DNA of 64,000 nt from Ancylostoma caninum (Eukaryota > Nematoda > Chromadorea > Rhabditida > Ancylostomatidae). The position numbers and the translations under genes were made by a program. Below the pieces are notes generated by a model, which made no database searches, had not been told where the DNA came from, and was given only the letters and a program-made list of their open reading frames with translations. The number at the start of each line of letters is the position of its first letter. The first letter of the stretch is position 1. The stretch is from contig JBAJFG010000633.1 of assembly GCA_037903475.1 (NCBI GenBank), forward strand, positions 186,001 to 250,000, in the 5' to 3' direction. This document shows positions 20,541 through 33,491 of this stretch, one piece after another.

Positions 20541-22488
20541 ATACTACAATTACAGCTATAGGGAATCATTGTCCACGCCTAACTGTGGAGAACGCTCGCA
20601 GTCTTTGAAGCAAATGCTTTTCAACTAAGAAAAACAAACAGAGATTCCATTGGCTTCTAATACTTTTTGCAAAAATTCAGTGAATGAAAGCGCTGCGTTC
20701 TATGAAACGATAGCCAAACAAGCCAACAATAGTTGACGTGATTGGTTATCGTATAGGCCAAATAATGCTAGGAGACCCAGAGAGTGAGAAGAGGTTTTCT
20801 AGCCTGATTTCGCTTCCTTATGCGTTCATGAGTCCTAGCACAGATTGCTAGGGGAGTCATTCCTAAAAGAAATTGATAAAAAAGAAGGCTAATTCTGAAA
20901 AAAGGCGACAATGTCGTTGAAATTCAATGGTTAACATGTGAATATCCAATCTCAAAGTTATAGCCCTTCGAGCGATTGCCAGTAATGTGCGCTCTACTTA
21001 AATGTTGGAGACGCCCAGGGTTTTTTTTGTGAACGGGATGTCTTTGCTCTCTCATCCACTGCAAAATTCCTACAAAATATTTTTCCTGTCATGTCGTATT
21101 TCACTCCTTCAAATGAATATTTCAGAGGTCCGAGAACTTTTCAAACAAATTCTGAGTCACAGAATTTTCTGGCCTAATATAATGACAGCTTCGTTAGAAA
21201 TTTAAATTTTCATACATTGTGTGCAAATACGGCAGCACATGTACTTCAATATGGTAGAGAAATAACATTTGTCTTAATCTCTCTTGTGGGCATTATACTC
21301 TGAAATTCTGCAACGAAGCACCACTTCTCTTTGAAGGGAACAACGCAGCGCAGCGTAAACGAAAGCAGATTCAAGATCAAGGTCACAAACTGAATATGAC
21401 ACTACACATTTCGGTACGGATGGCAGTAACGCGCAAGTATCGTCGAGTTGTAATAGGGAACGCTCGATTATGCTCATAAATCAGTAAGTTCGAGAATTGT
21501 CGGTCTGCATCGACTCCTTGTTGGTACCGTTTAACGGAGTGGAGTTACAGCTACATATTACAAATATATGAATTAATAATTCTGAAATTTTGAAAAGAAA
21601 AAGCAGGGAGATTTATTTGAGGTGGCAAATCCAGTTTATTCCACTAACAAGTGAAGATGTGTCCATGTTGAAACAAAGAGTGTACTCAAGACCGAACAGA
21701 GTATTAGACCTATTAGATATCGAGTATTTGACAGTGCGATTCGAATTTTCGGGAAAGAGAGAGCAATGCGGTCTTACATAAATAAGAAAGTGTAGAAAGA
21801 ATTGTACACAGTGGGCCAAAAATAAGGTCATAAGAAGTGTCCAACTCAATGGAGACGTTCTTTTGCAACGTTTCACCAGAACAGTGTTACGGCCCACAAC
21901 TTCTTTTTGGTTCATGATTGGGTGAAAATACATTTTTGCTACTACTGGTTTCATCCAGTAGCCATCCAATTGCTTGTATCTTAATCAGTAGGGTAAGCAG
22001 GTTTTGGGAATACCCGAGACTTGAGCTCGCTTATAACCTCACCAGGAATGTCGAATAGTTGTGAAGACACTTTGAAAAATATTGGATGAGTTAAACCCAA
22101 CCATTTCCTCGCCGCAATCGGCTACTTCATCGAGCGTATTGGGGCCTGCGAGCTAAAGGAGGACATCCCCGAGTGGAGGATTGCCTTTTGTTAAATCTGA
22201 GGCAATAAATAGAAATCTAATAACAATATTATAAATTACACATGAATCCATTCCGTTGTGCTGTTTTCTTAGTTACCGTATTTCTGGTCCGCCCTATAGT
22301 TCTTGCTCTTCTCCGGATATTCGAATGTTCGAATGTTCGAATTGGATATCAAACTGGATGGTCAAGTGAATCGGTTTTCATTCGGTTGCACATGTCGGAA
22401 GCGGTATTGAAGAATGATGTTTTGCTAGCAACTGTCTTCTAATAAAATCTTGCATGAGGTGATGTTGGGACTGTACTCCGCATAATAC
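20541..22488. other. Stretch without a recognised gene
   Basis: A minus-strand open frame of 118 codons at 21613-21969 has no motif I recognise and no convincing splice context. No repeat copies of other window parts were noticed here. Confidence 0.35.
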
Positions 22489-22520
22489 TAGGTTGGCGCG
22501 AGAGTTTTGCCGTTTTTTTT
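22489..22520 (+). mobile_element. Mariner-like terminal sequence, fragment
   Basis: TAGGTTGGCGCGAGAGTTTT resembles the AGGTTGGC...AAGT start of mariner-family inverted repeats and includes a flanking TA. I found no matching inverted end within 1.5 kb and no transposase frame, so it is at most a relic. Confidence 0.35.
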
Positions 22521-23026
22521 CTCGTCGACTTTGTTTATTCCACAACTGCACAGATCTACAGCTTTGCTAAGCGATGTAGTATCTATGATTAGGGTAGACC
22601 ACTATTTATTTTATGAACGTGTCGCAGGCGCTGTGCGCCCGGAATAGAGGAAACTGTAGAGCGAAGAAATGGGAGACTGCCAATTTCGAGCCCGTCATCT
22701 TTGGCGATGAGTATGCTAAAGGCAGTGTGTCACCCTATGTTGGGCATCGACATGTCCATAGATTCAGGTATAGCTTGAGGCGCTGATTCCAATGATATGC
22801 TTGATGTAGGAAAACACCCTCAAAAACCCCTACTTTCAAGACAAAATAAGATACAGCAGCGGGCGAGTTTCCTTGCTAGGAAGCTAGCAAAAGCGGAGCT
22901 GAGAAGGAGAGGTTGCACATTAAAATGAACTTCTCAGTAGCAGCTATTATCAAACAAACAAAATTTTGTGTGTAGAAAAACCATGCCGCGCACCTCTTGC
23001 TGCGGAATGAAGCCTCTCGTCCACTT

Positions 23027-23050
23027 GCCGAGAATTTCGAAATTCTCGGC
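23027..23050. repeat. Perfect 24-bp palindrome
   Basis: The core CGAGAATTTCGAAATTCTCG is extended by GC on both sides, giving 12-bp arms with no spacer. It is an isolated occurrence. Confidence 0.85.
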
Positions 23051-24078
23051 CAATGAAATCCGTAACTTATGGCGTTTTCGACGTTTCCGATGAATTCAAA
23101 GTACATCTTTGTGCTCAGCGGCTCGCGTATGTTCGACTGAGATGGGAATCTCGAATGCGGCCCATGAGTTGAAACTGCCTTTAAGTTGTTATGAATAAAA
23201 GTTTAAAAGGTGATTTCTTTTTGGCCAACACGGTATGTATTTACCAGTATGGCCATCCGGTTACCGCCGTTCCAGACCTCTACTAATGCTCGCTTCGCTC
23301 GCATTAACTCATTTTATAACAGTACCAATATAACTTATTTTCCTACCAGCCTTTCTAATGGAAAATCAACCCAAAGTGTAGAGTTTCATTGCTTTGTCTT
23401 TCTGCCTTTCCTCTGCCAGTGGATCCTCTCCACATAACTAACCTCCCGTTTTGATTCAGCTGCAGCTTTCTGTTGAATAAATAACAGCAGCTACATACGA
23501 CCGATTTACCGAGGAATGATGGCTGAAAATGGTTGTCAGTTCTTGCATGTTATGGTAGGTAAAGCGATAAGGACTAGCTTGAGTATAAAAGAGGGCGGTG
23601 GGGTATGGTAAGGCACAAATGAGAGGGAACCAACAGTAGAGGTGGGGGAGATGGACAGAAATACACATTGTACATCTGTTACAGGGTGCCATCGTTTGAC
23701 AGTTACCAATATTGCGCTCTGATACGGCCCTCACTTGAAACACACGTCGCGGACCTTTCTTTTTTTCTTCAATTGCGCAGATGCACTCCTTCAACAACTT
23801 TTAGTTCCGCCGGGATAGGTAGCTATCACGCGACTGTGACTACGGCGCGCAATATCGGATAAAGGTGCGGTGGCGTCCAGAAGTGAGGACTCGCCGGGCA
23901 ACGATATGATGGGAGGATATTTTGCGACACCCCCAACTCTTGACGATTTTAACTGTTGGACGCCGATGCACCCTTATCACAGTTGTGGACCCGTCTCCCC
24001 CATTTCTGAGCGCGGGCGCACCCTCATCACAGCAGTGGACCCGCTATGAGTCTGCTAACAACCTCGAGGTGTGATTGG
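23051..24078. other. Stretch without a recognised gene
   Basis: It contains a TATA-like word (gagtataaaagaggg) at about 23581 on the plus strand but no open frame I can tie to it. Open frames are under 115 codons and lack motifs. Confidence 0.3.
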
Positions 24079-25129
24079 AATAGGATAACCGTCTTACTCT
24101 CTCTCCAAAACATGATGAATGAATTTCGTGACACGCAGACAAACATACACACAGTTGCACACACAGTCTAAGCCCGTTATTATAGGGTCTGATATTCTAT
24201 TTATTTCTAAAGACATTTCTTGAATTTTTCCCACGTTAACGTTTCACATGAATCATGCCATTTGACAAATTCAGCAGCGTGTATAAGAATAGTAATCAAC
24301 CACGATGAAAAGTTTTTTTGGGAGCTTTTTGTAGTGGGTACAGATAGAAAGTGGCTTTGCGCTTTGCCAACATCTTTCTCATGCCATGCCCACTAGTCCG
24401 GGAGGAGTATCTTTTAGAATAATTGAAAACGTCACGATTGAGATACTCCTTGACTAGTGTCAAGAGCAGTGCTTTATTGAGACCACATTTGTCAATGCAG
24501 TGTAATCCCGTTGCAGATGCTCTCAAAATGTCTAGTTTTGGTTTAATGCGAGGCAACCTCGTTGAACAGTTGTCTCATAGTTTCGTTGAGAAACCATGAG
24601 ATTTTATCGGTTAGTGCTCCCACACAGCTTATAATCAGCTGAATTTCATGTTCGGTCACGAGCCTTGATACCCGGTTATATTCCAAGGGGTTGTGTTTTT
24701 AAAGGCACACTCACGGAGACATCTGTGTTAGATATCCCGCGGTACATCGGAATTTATTGGGACGGTGAACACATCGACAATGATTTGTCAGGTTACGGGT
24801 GTATGCGGATCCATTCCTGATGATATCGGGGAGTTCTACATCTAGTTATATAATGTTTATTGTAATGATATAAGAATACAAAGAGGGGAGGGGAAACGCA
24901 GTTGGGAGTGGCAGCCGGGTGGGGCAAGAGCTGCGGGGTCGACTAATTGGGTGGGACTTCGCCTCCAGGCAACAAATGGCAATGTCGTTGTCCGGGCTTC
25001 ATTCCGACATCTCCATTCCTTCGAAGAAGCTCGTCCTCGTGATGAGCTGAAAGCTTGTTGTTTCAACTGGAGGCGGCGATTTGGTTCCTCATCTTCTAAT
25101 GTTTCCGAAATCGACAGTATATTTATTGT
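24079..25129 (-). repeat. Interspersed repeat R, copy 2
   Basis: Matches 9242-10222 and then, across a deletion junction at about 25040, 11118-11250. The conserved minus-strand frame is 24296-24556 (86 codons). It is followed immediately by a Penelope-type terminal fragment. Confidence 0.75.
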
Positions 25130-25260
25130 AGGATGGTGCTATCCCGGAGCCTCATCTAGTATGGTAGCTTTTTGTGTCGTGGTTGTGTAGACTCCTGTCT
25201 GATGCTTTTATTGGCAAGCTTTCGGTGCTATAACACCGTCCTCAGGCCAGGCTGAGTGAG
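25130..25260 (-). mobile_element. Solo Penelope-type terminal fragment
   Basis: On the plus strand gctatcccggagcctcat and then actcctgt...tttattgg.aagctttcggt follow the order of the terminal region of the 13.8-17.5 kb element with substitutions, so this is a related but distinct Penelope lineage. No RT accompanies it. Confidence 0.6.
25195..25248 (-). ncRNA. Hammerhead-ribozyme-like motif, best of three
   Basis: On the minus strand: CTGAGGA (25245-25239), helix GGTG...CACC, GAAA (25223-25220), helix GCTT...AAGC, then ATC (25203-25201), a valid NUH triplet. The conserved core positions are present. One extra base lies between the core and stem II, a spacing also seen in the two motifs at 13.9 and 17.4 kb. 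Stem I pairing is weak by eye. Self-cleavage is unproven. Confidence 0.5.
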
Positions 25261-25346
25261 CAGAAGGACAGACAGCTCAACGATAAGTCAGTAGAACAAT
25301 TCTTTCTTCCCCAATTCTTCACGTACTATGTGACCTGATGGAGTCT

Positions 25347-25589
25347 TCATTTTCTAGCATACTGCGCAAGTTCGGACAAATTTAGCTTTAGTAGTGTGCA
25401 TTTTTGGCCAGAGCATTTTTCGGAAATAGCATTAAATGTCTTCCTAGTACCAAGATGAGAGCCTAAATATGGAGTTTCATGGAAGAGTATGGTGACTTGA
25501 GTTTGGATTGCCGAATCTGGAATAATTAGCAAATTTTTATTGCTTGATTTGAGGTAGAAACTATTGTTAAAAATGGCATAATTTTCCAA
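25347..25589 (-). pseudogene. Integrase H2C2-type zinc region, frameshifted
   Basis: HLGTRKTFNAISEK matches the H..G..KT...I start of the integrase zinc-binding domain. Downstream residues are out of frame relative to the family. This is an internal fragment of a retroelement polyprotein. Confidence 0.5.
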
Positions 25590-25733
25590 TTCGTCATTAA
25601 AATTGTTTTGGAGGACTTCAGTTTTTCCTTTGAGGAAATTATTCAGATCACGATATCTACATAGATTGGATCTGTACTCGTTGAATTTCTTCGAAAGATG
25701 GGAGCGAATAAGGATGTATAGAGTTTGTGTTCG

Positions 25734-26057
25734 CTATGGGATATCAGCTAAGGAAATGCATAAGGTGGTGTGTTTTCCTTCACGATGTTCGATTTTGGTG
25801 ACGTACGTTTGCATTGTTATTTGGTATTTGGCAAGGCGTCTGACAAGATCTGATCTATGCATCAGTGATTTTAACGGTGCATGATTGGTTATCAGAGTTA
25901 TGGAAGCATTTGCGACGTAAGGATAAAAATGTTTCAGAGCAAATACAATTGCAAATGCTTCCAACTCGATTACTGCATAGTTCTTCTCATGTATGGTGAG
26001 AGGACGACTGCAACATGCAATTGGGTGCTCTCCGCGAGTCTCCGGATTGACTTGCAA
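25734..26057 (-). pseudogene. Retroelement RNase H domain
   Basis: Shows HPIACCSRPLTIHEKNYAV, then ELEAFAIVFALKHFYPY, then HAPLKSLMHRS and RRLAKYQITMQTY. This is the standard Ty3/gypsy RNase H order with the conserved Glu-Leu-Glu. The residue before HAPL is Asn instead of the catalytic Asp (LITNHAPL), so activity is doubtful. Confidence 0.75.
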
Positions 26058-26128
26058 GAGGCACGCACCTACACCTATAGTAGAGGCATCGGTGTGGATG
26101 ATGTGAGGGTGTCCTAAGATAAGAAGAA

Positions 26129-26386
26129 CTAGGACTGATGCTTTGACGAGAGCTTGTTTAGAGATTGAAAAGCTTCGTCATGGTTGTCCGTCCATATTGA
26201 CGAGGAATTTTTTGTCAAAAGATTATTAAGCGGAGTTGTTACAAAAGAGAAACGCGGTATAAAACGGCGAAAATATGAAGCGGCGCCTAGGAACGATTTG
26301 ACTGCTTCTGCGTCAATTGGTCGCGATATATTTACTATGCTCGCAACTTTTTCAGGGTTTAGTCTTGTAACTTGTTTACTTATCAA
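26129..26386 (-). pseudogene. RT thumb/connection fragment
   Basis: VKSFLGAASYFRRFIPRFS followed by PLNNLLTKNS is the conserved gypsy-type segment between RT and RNase H. The frame ends before joining the RNase H frame. Confidence 0.75.
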
Positions 26387-27146
26387 AACTCCAAGATATC
26401 TTACTTCGGTTTGGAAGGAAGAACATTTTTCTGGTATTAGTTTCCTTCCGAAATTCTGTATGCGGACGAATGCTTCCTCAAGATTGAGAAGATGCTCAGA
26501 TAGCTGTCAATAATGATGTCATCTATTTACGTGAAACAGCATGCTCTTACTTCACGTACAAGCGAGTTTGCAACTCTTTGGAATGTACCTGGAGCACCTT
26601 TTAGACCTTGGGCCATCACTGTGAAGTGAAAAGACCTAAAAAGGATGGAAACGCAGTTCGTTCTTTATGTTTCTTTTCGAGAGGAGTTTGAAAGGATCCA
26701 CTCTTGTAATCAAGAACACTATATATTTCCTTTCCACTTGGAGATCTATTATATCTTGAATGTTAGGCATACATTACGTTTCATTCTCGGTAATTGCGTT
26801 GATTTGAAGGTACGGTGAAACGCCATTGATACTTATATTAGAAAGTTTCTTCACCAGAACTATTTTAGAAGCAAATTTGCTTGTGCTTGGCTCAATGACG
26901 CGGGTAAGAAGCATTTCTTCAATTCCAAAGGAACGCCATATGGTCTCTGTTTGGGAACTTTGGAAAGTGGTATAAATTTATTTTATGAGATATAGGACCA
27001 TTATAACGGCCTAAGTTCCCATCTGGACCAACAAAACATTGTTCATACCTCCCTAACACTGCCTGAATTTTTATTGTTTCCGGTTGTGAGAGAATAGAAT
27101 TACTGAAGTGAACAAGGTTTGTGATAGAGGTTGAGGCGTGCATATT

Positions 27147-27992
27147 TTAAAAAAATGGCATTTCTATGTTCAGATCCGCTTCTGGTGGTGTGTAATTGTC
27201 GAGTTCTTCCGGTGAGAAAGAAATCGTGTTTTCAAGAGGGTGAACAGAGAAAATTGATGGCCAATTTGCTTCCTTTCCTACATAATTCGCTTTTGCTACA
27301 AGTTCGTTTTTGTGCAAAAGAATGGAATTATTGGATGAATTGAAGATTCGAACAAATACGATACCAGCGTTTTCTGGGCATGACAAGGTTTTGCCTATAG
27401 GTAATCCCAGAGGTAGTGTAACTTGGTAGTCATCGGAAACGAAAAATTCCCATTTCTCTGGCAAACTAGTGTGTAGTGTTCCTAATACTACGTTGTCAGA
27501 ATGAGGTTTTATTAACGTTTCGACCAATATGAAAAAAGGTAGCTCAAAATTTGCTGATGCGAGATTGCATGATGTTATGCTTGGGACAGAGATATCGTAA
27601 AAGGAAACTGTTTTCCTATCGTAATTGATTGAAAATTTTGAAGCAAATCTTGTTATAGAGTCGTTTCCTAAGAGGAAATCTGTGCATTCGTTGTCGTCTA
27701 CGACAAAGCTATTTATCTGAACAGATTTTCCACCAATTGGTAGAATGGGAGAGATTGGCCCTTGAAGTTTGGTAGCCGTACCATTAGCTGTTACTCGTGC
27801 ATCTATTGAGGATTTTGACATGGGTGTCTCCGAAAGTTTCGCAATACGCTTACATGCAATTGTGATAGCTGATCCTGTGTCAAAAAGTGCAACTGTGGAC
27901 AACGAGTTCAGTTGAACTGGAATGAAAATTGTTGGCACAGGATTTTGATGCTGAATGGTAGCGACGCACGGGAGAAAATTATGAAATGGCAT
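27147..27992 (-). CDS. Retroelement aspartic protease region
   Basis: Open frame of 281 codons. The active-site motif ALFDTGSAITI (D-T-G-S) lies at about residues 35-45 and the second conserved loop is FLLGNDSITRF at about residues 107-117. Length and order suit the start of a Ty3/gypsy pol. It is the longest undamaged piece of the element. Confidence 0.72.
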   Translation of the reverse strand: MPFHNFLPCVATIQHQNPVPTIFIPVQLNSLSTVALFDTGSAITIACKRIAKLSETPMSKSSIDARVTANGTATKLQGPISPILPIGGKSVQINSFVVDDNECTDFLLGNDSITRFASKFSINYDRKTVSFYDISVPSITSCNLASANFELPFFILVETLIKPHSDNVVLGTLHTSLPEKWEFFVSDDYQVTLPLGLPIGKTLSCPENAGIVFVRIFNSSNNSILLHKNELVAKANYVGKEANWPSIFSVHPLENTISFSPEELDNYTPPEADLNIEMPFF

Positions 27993-28358
27993 CTTGCTAT
28001 TGTTGGTTGTTTTTAGTTACGGCGGATAGGAATTTCAAAACAACTGAAGAGGTCGAAGTACTGAGAAATTACCCTTCTTTGCAAAGAATTCTAGAGGAAT
28101 TTCTTGCAGAAAAGAGTAATTTATCACTAGTTCGACCTCATCAGTTGTTGAGGAGTGTGAACTAGTGGACTACGTTTAGCTGAACGTGCAGTTGAACATG
28201 GAGGAGACGGTTCAGGAATACATGGTTCACTATTGTTGTTATTATTATAATTGTTTATGAGAGATAGTAGAAAGAGAAACGTATTTTGATAGTTTTGGAT
28301 AGAATTTGGAAAATAATGCGTACTAACCAAACTGAAAATAAAGTGTGATAAGTGTTTA

Positions 28359-29448
<1,090 letters not shown>

Positions 29449-30869
29449 CAACGGCTAGCGGTCTCGAGCCCTGCGGGCGAGACAGTGTTTACAGCGATTT
29501 GGCGATGCATAGCAGCAATGTGCGGAGCAGAGTAGCCCCTGTGATGGAGCTTTGTCAGTAACTGCACTCAATCTTGGGAACGCTGGACGTGAATCTTTTC
29601 GAAAGAATGATTGAAGGTCGTAGCGATAGGATTCACTCGGTTTTCTTATGTAGGATGTTGAGCACCTCTCATTATTGAGGTCTCATGGAGATTATGCAGC
29701 TTGAGGATCCGTCTGTTTTTAAGAAGGGCAGTACAATGAAATAGACAGGATGAATGAAAGAAGAACACGCCATTATAAGCTGTTATGACATTTTCTGGAA
29801 CCAGTTTTGCAATTGATCAAGCTTTCTAAATATTTGCTGATTTTCTTCCATTTTTTTTTTCAAGATTTACAAAGAGTGCGGGTGCACTGATGACGGACTG
29901 ATGTACCGGGCCCCGTAGTTCAGAAAAACATCAGGATGGGTGGCCCAACAGTGGGAAAATGGCAGGGTACGGATCCATCGATGAAGAAAGGGTCCGCCGT
30001 GGCCCATTAGTGGGGAAAACGCCAAGATACGGGTCCATCGATGGAGAATGGGTCCGCAGGGGGCCAATATTGGGGAAAGCGCTGGTACACGAGTGCCACC
30101 GATGGATTGGGTCTGCCCTGCCCCAATAATGGGAGGAACGACAGTATACAGATCCATGAATGGAAAATGGGTCTTCCCTGGCCCAAAAGTGGGGAAAGCG
30201 CCTGGATACGAGTGCACGGATGGAGAATGAGTCCGCATGATTCCCATTAGTGGGGAAAACGCCAGCGTACGGGTCCACGGATGGAGAATGGTTCCGCCGT
30301 GGCTCAATAGTGGGAAAAACATCAAGATGCACGTCTAACGGTGGAGTAGCGGCACGCTACGCACTCATTTGTGTCTCAGTCAACCACCTCTTCTTCCTCC
30401 CTCTATATTGAAGCAGAAGCTCATCAGTTGGACTATCTTAACAACGGGAAGCTTGAATCATTTCAGGTGAATACTCGCACGGCACTGGTTACACTATGTT
30501 GTTCACAATTATTAAAGCCATGTGAAAGATACTCCTGCGTAGAGTTGAAAGTGGCCGCTCTTAACGGGTCCTGTAAGGAAAGTGACAAAAAAGTAGGTAG
30601 TATCATTGCATCGGAAATTAGCTTTACGTGTAGGTGCGTGATTGAATATTTGCAAGCAACGCTAGGATCGCGAGCAGACTCCAAGCCTGACGAGGCGGCC
30701 AGGCCCTTAGAATATACGCAACTCATAAGAAGGATTTTGTATTTGAGCTCAGTTAATGATTAGTTTTGCTTGTTCGCTAATTTTCTAAGCATTTCCCACG
30801 TGTGAAGCTTATGCACATACCCCAAGTGGCTGCTCCACCCCAATTTCTAGCGTCCCGAAGGGGTGCTAG
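29449..30869 (+). mobile_element. Minisatellite-bearing repeat element B
   Basis: Same family as element A. Block X (29455-29920) is in reverse orientation relative to A, the ~60-bp minisatellite spans about 29925-30345, and the right block ends in a hairpin at 30847-30869 with terminal CTAG followed by T. The element lies between two parts of a TAA/TGATAA tract. At the left edge is another imperfect hairpin (gtctcg..ccc tgc ggg cgagac). Confidence 0.55.
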
Positions 30870-31005
30870 TAATAATAATAATAATGATAATGACCAAAGT
30901 TTTTACAAAACTATCTGAACCTAGAGAATGTAATATTTTCTCTTTCTCCATTTGAAGAATATCTGAGGCTTTAGACTCCTGTACGATATAGTATTTATAC
31001 CGAAC

Positions 31006-31086
31006 CACCGCAAAGCGGCGCTCTGACTCGGACCCGTGCGCCACCTTACCTCCGGGCTAGGCCTACACGAAGCGCAGCTTCGCTGC
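31006..31086. repeat. Diverged single unit of the 90-bp hairpin repeat
   Basis: Shares gcggcgctctgactcggacc, cacc/gttacctccgggctagg with the 6056-6440 array, and adds a second perfect hairpin GAAGCGCAGC-TTC-GCTGCGCTTC at about 31070-31092. Confidence 0.7.
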
Positions 31087-32197
31087 GCTTCGCGGATAAC
31101 AGTGATTTTCTGCGAAGCTGCGTAGCTCCTAAACGGTTTGGAGGTTAACTCTTATTATGTTCAATATAAAGAGCTTATACATATATACCGGCCAAAATTA
31201 TATAGCCCTTTGGAGTGTCCTCCGTTTTCCTCATAACTTCGTTTAGAGTAAAGCTTCGAAGCTCATATTTTATGGGTGTTGTAGACACTCACATGTAAAG
31301 GAACGGAATGACATCGTACCATTTTGTCAACTAGTTTCCTCTCGGCGAAATAATTACCACGATTCCAAAATCTGCAATTTTGCGACATCCACATTAGATC
31401 ACAGAAGGGATTCTGTGGATTGTATTTTCACAAGAATTGGACTCCTTGTAATAAATTCGACTCGCATTCAGCTGGAAACGTGTGCTCTCAGATCATTGAT
31501 CAAAGCATACGAAGCAAATATGAGTTTATTTCAGCAGTAAACCAACGTAAGAATTTTTGCCAAATTAGCTCATTCTTCCTTAGTTACAATGTTAAGTCGG
31601 TCACGATGTACCCAGAAGTCCATATCACAAAGGGTGCTTTCGTTTCTTTCCATGCAAAGCTTTAATCCACCGAAAGCTATGCAGGGAAATCCAAAAGGCT
31701 ATATAATTTTGGGCGGTACTGTACATGGTCCTTTGTATGAGTAGCAACACAGGTCCTTACGTAGTCAAGTCATTTTCATTTGGGATAGCGCTGAAAGTCG
31801 AAATTGTCATGGTTCGGGCACAATTAGCTTTTAACAGGAATAAACTGCGTAAACGTTCTATTCCTATTTTGTAAACACAATATTAAGCTCATGGAGTGCA
31901 CCATTTATTCCCCTGACCGTTAATTTCTAATTGCTATTACGACCTAATGCTTTAGAAGGAATGCAGCGAAAATTTCCGTACAAGTCTGCTGTATTTGGAT
32001 GATTCACGGCTCTGATTGCGAAATCACACTCGCTTCATCAGTGGTGTCATTGGGCGTGTCAATTTTCGCAATTGAGCCCGTAGCCCGTGGCGGCGGGCAA
32101 AAGAGGTGGGGCGAGGCGAGTGGATCATTGATAGCGTGACCTGTCATCCCTCGCGTGGCGATGGGGGGGGGGGTCAGCGCTTCATATAGAGTAAGAT
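31087..32197. repeat. Interspersed repeat, copy 2, with a nested insertion
   Basis: Homologous to 6432-7102. It is interrupted by a 0.53 kb inverted-repeat element and lacks about 100 bp relative to copy 1 near 32047. Confidence 0.8.
31182..31721. mobile_element. Small inverted-repeat transposon (MITE-like)
   Basis: Terminal inverted repeats of about 27 bp begin ccggccaaaattatatag on the left (31188) and end ctatataattttgggcgg on the right (31716), with three mismatches. TACAT occurs on both sides but only once in the empty site at about 6531. TA dinucleotides directly flank the strict repeats, so either a TA or a 5-bp duplication can be read. No transposase; an internal 81-codon frame is unremarkable. 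Confidence 0.78.
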
Positions 32198-33491
32198 TGC
32201 GTCAGTAGAAGTTGAAAAATCATCGGAATCTGGGTTTGTCGGATTACCACTAATCTCAGGTGTTCCGCGTTTTACTGTAGTCGCACCTACGGAAACAAGT
32301 TCATTTTTAATTAGATATAGGTCTGTTTGTAATCTGGCGATGTCAGAATGAAAAACAGGTGGAGCTTTGGAAACAAATTCTTGTTTAGCAAGATTCTGAG
32401 GTAAATTTGTATGGATGTGGGATACGTGAGCATATCCAGAGGGTGATTTATAATGATTAGTATCGTCATTATAAATACCGAATGGGTGACCACAGTTTGC
32501 TTGAGGTCTAGATGTAGTCAGATCACGTGTCCCAGGTTGAGTAAAATAAATGGATTTACCGATTCGTACAGGAGTCAAAAAGATAGCAGATTCTATTCAC
32601 ATTATGGACCATGTAAACTTCGTCTAATTGGACTTCTTTGCATAAGGATACCATTGGCACATCACCTGCAGGAAGAGCAAAAATGTCGTTCATGTTAAGT
32701 AATATGCGAGCAGCGCTGGTGAGATTTATTTGAGTAATACTTCGAACTGCTTGAATTTCAAAATTCGTTAACTTGCAAATATGATCAAAAACAAAAATAA
32801 AATCGTGTTCAATCACTTCTTCAATTTTGATTTTGAGAAATTGCATTTTAGTATTCAATTCGAAGTGCCGTTGGTCCTGTCGTCCTTCATGGGTTAATGG
32901 AGGGTCATTGTTTAACACAGTGAAGTCAGGTTAAGTGATTAGGCAATATGGTGGGCAACAGCAGCAGAGATGTTTGGTTGGAAGTGCGGCTGAGAGGAGT
33001 TGATTGTCCCGCCTCGGCTGGATTATCTGTTGGTGGTCGTTGCTCGTGTTTGCGGTAGCTGCAGCGACTCTATTGGTTCGCTGGATGGTACAGCTGGCAG
33101 CTAGTCCACGGCCTACGGTAGGAGGTGCGATAATGAGGGAGAGGAGGTTGAGGTGAGGGGAGAGGGTAGAGCTGACCGACCAGCTGGTGGGAGGGTGGTG
33201 AATGCTCAGCGGCTGACAGCAAGGGGCGGGGAGAAGATTGGTTTTAATTTTACACAAACTTGGGTCGTAGATGTGGGATACGTGAGCATATCCAGAGGGT
33301 GATTTATAATGATTAGTACCGTCATTATAAATACCGAATGGGTGACCACAGTTTGCTTGAGGTCTAGATGTAGTCAGTAGGTGATTGGTTGGAGGAGGCG
33401 TCGAGAGCGAAATGAAGAGCAGCCGGCTGAAAGGAGCACCAGGGTAGTGATAGCAGCAAAGGGCGGGGCGAATTTGCCGTTTTAAAGTCAC
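32174..33491 (-). mobile_element. Retroelement-like reading frames, family uncertain
   Basis: Three minus-strand frames (32918-32556, 32578-32174, 33491-32931) in alternating phases look like pieces of one degraded protein plus a rearranged copy. A ~109-bp block at 32413-32521 is repeated at 33269-33377 with one substitution noticed. The composition recalls the structural or surface-protein part of a nematode LTR element. I cannot assign a domain, and it is clearly broken. Confidence 0.35.

Larger units (their letters stand above)
25347..27992 (-). mobile_element. Degraded Ty3/gypsy-like LTR element, pol region
   Basis: Read right to left: aspartic protease (27992-27147), start of RT (27143-26919), a damaged RT core, RT/RNase H connection (26386-26129), RNase H (26057-25734) and an integrase zinc-binding region (25589-25347). 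The order PR-RT-RH-INT is that of Ty3/gypsy elements. Near 26528-26539 the region expected for the RT Y.DD box reads TAA ATA GAT GAC, an in-frame stop beside the two aspartates. Several frameshifts separate the pieces. No LTR pair was identified, and the 5' side abuts the TAA microsatellite. Confidence 0.75.

Noticed and set aside
22876..23106. Mariner transposase downstream of the mariner-like end at 22489
   Set aside because: The frame is antisense, short and lacks any transposase motif I can identify.
29449..29490. tRNA-derived SINE head suggested by ggtctcgagccct
   Set aside because: The word is part of an imperfect hairpin at the edge of element B; no A-box or tRNA-like structure accompanies it.
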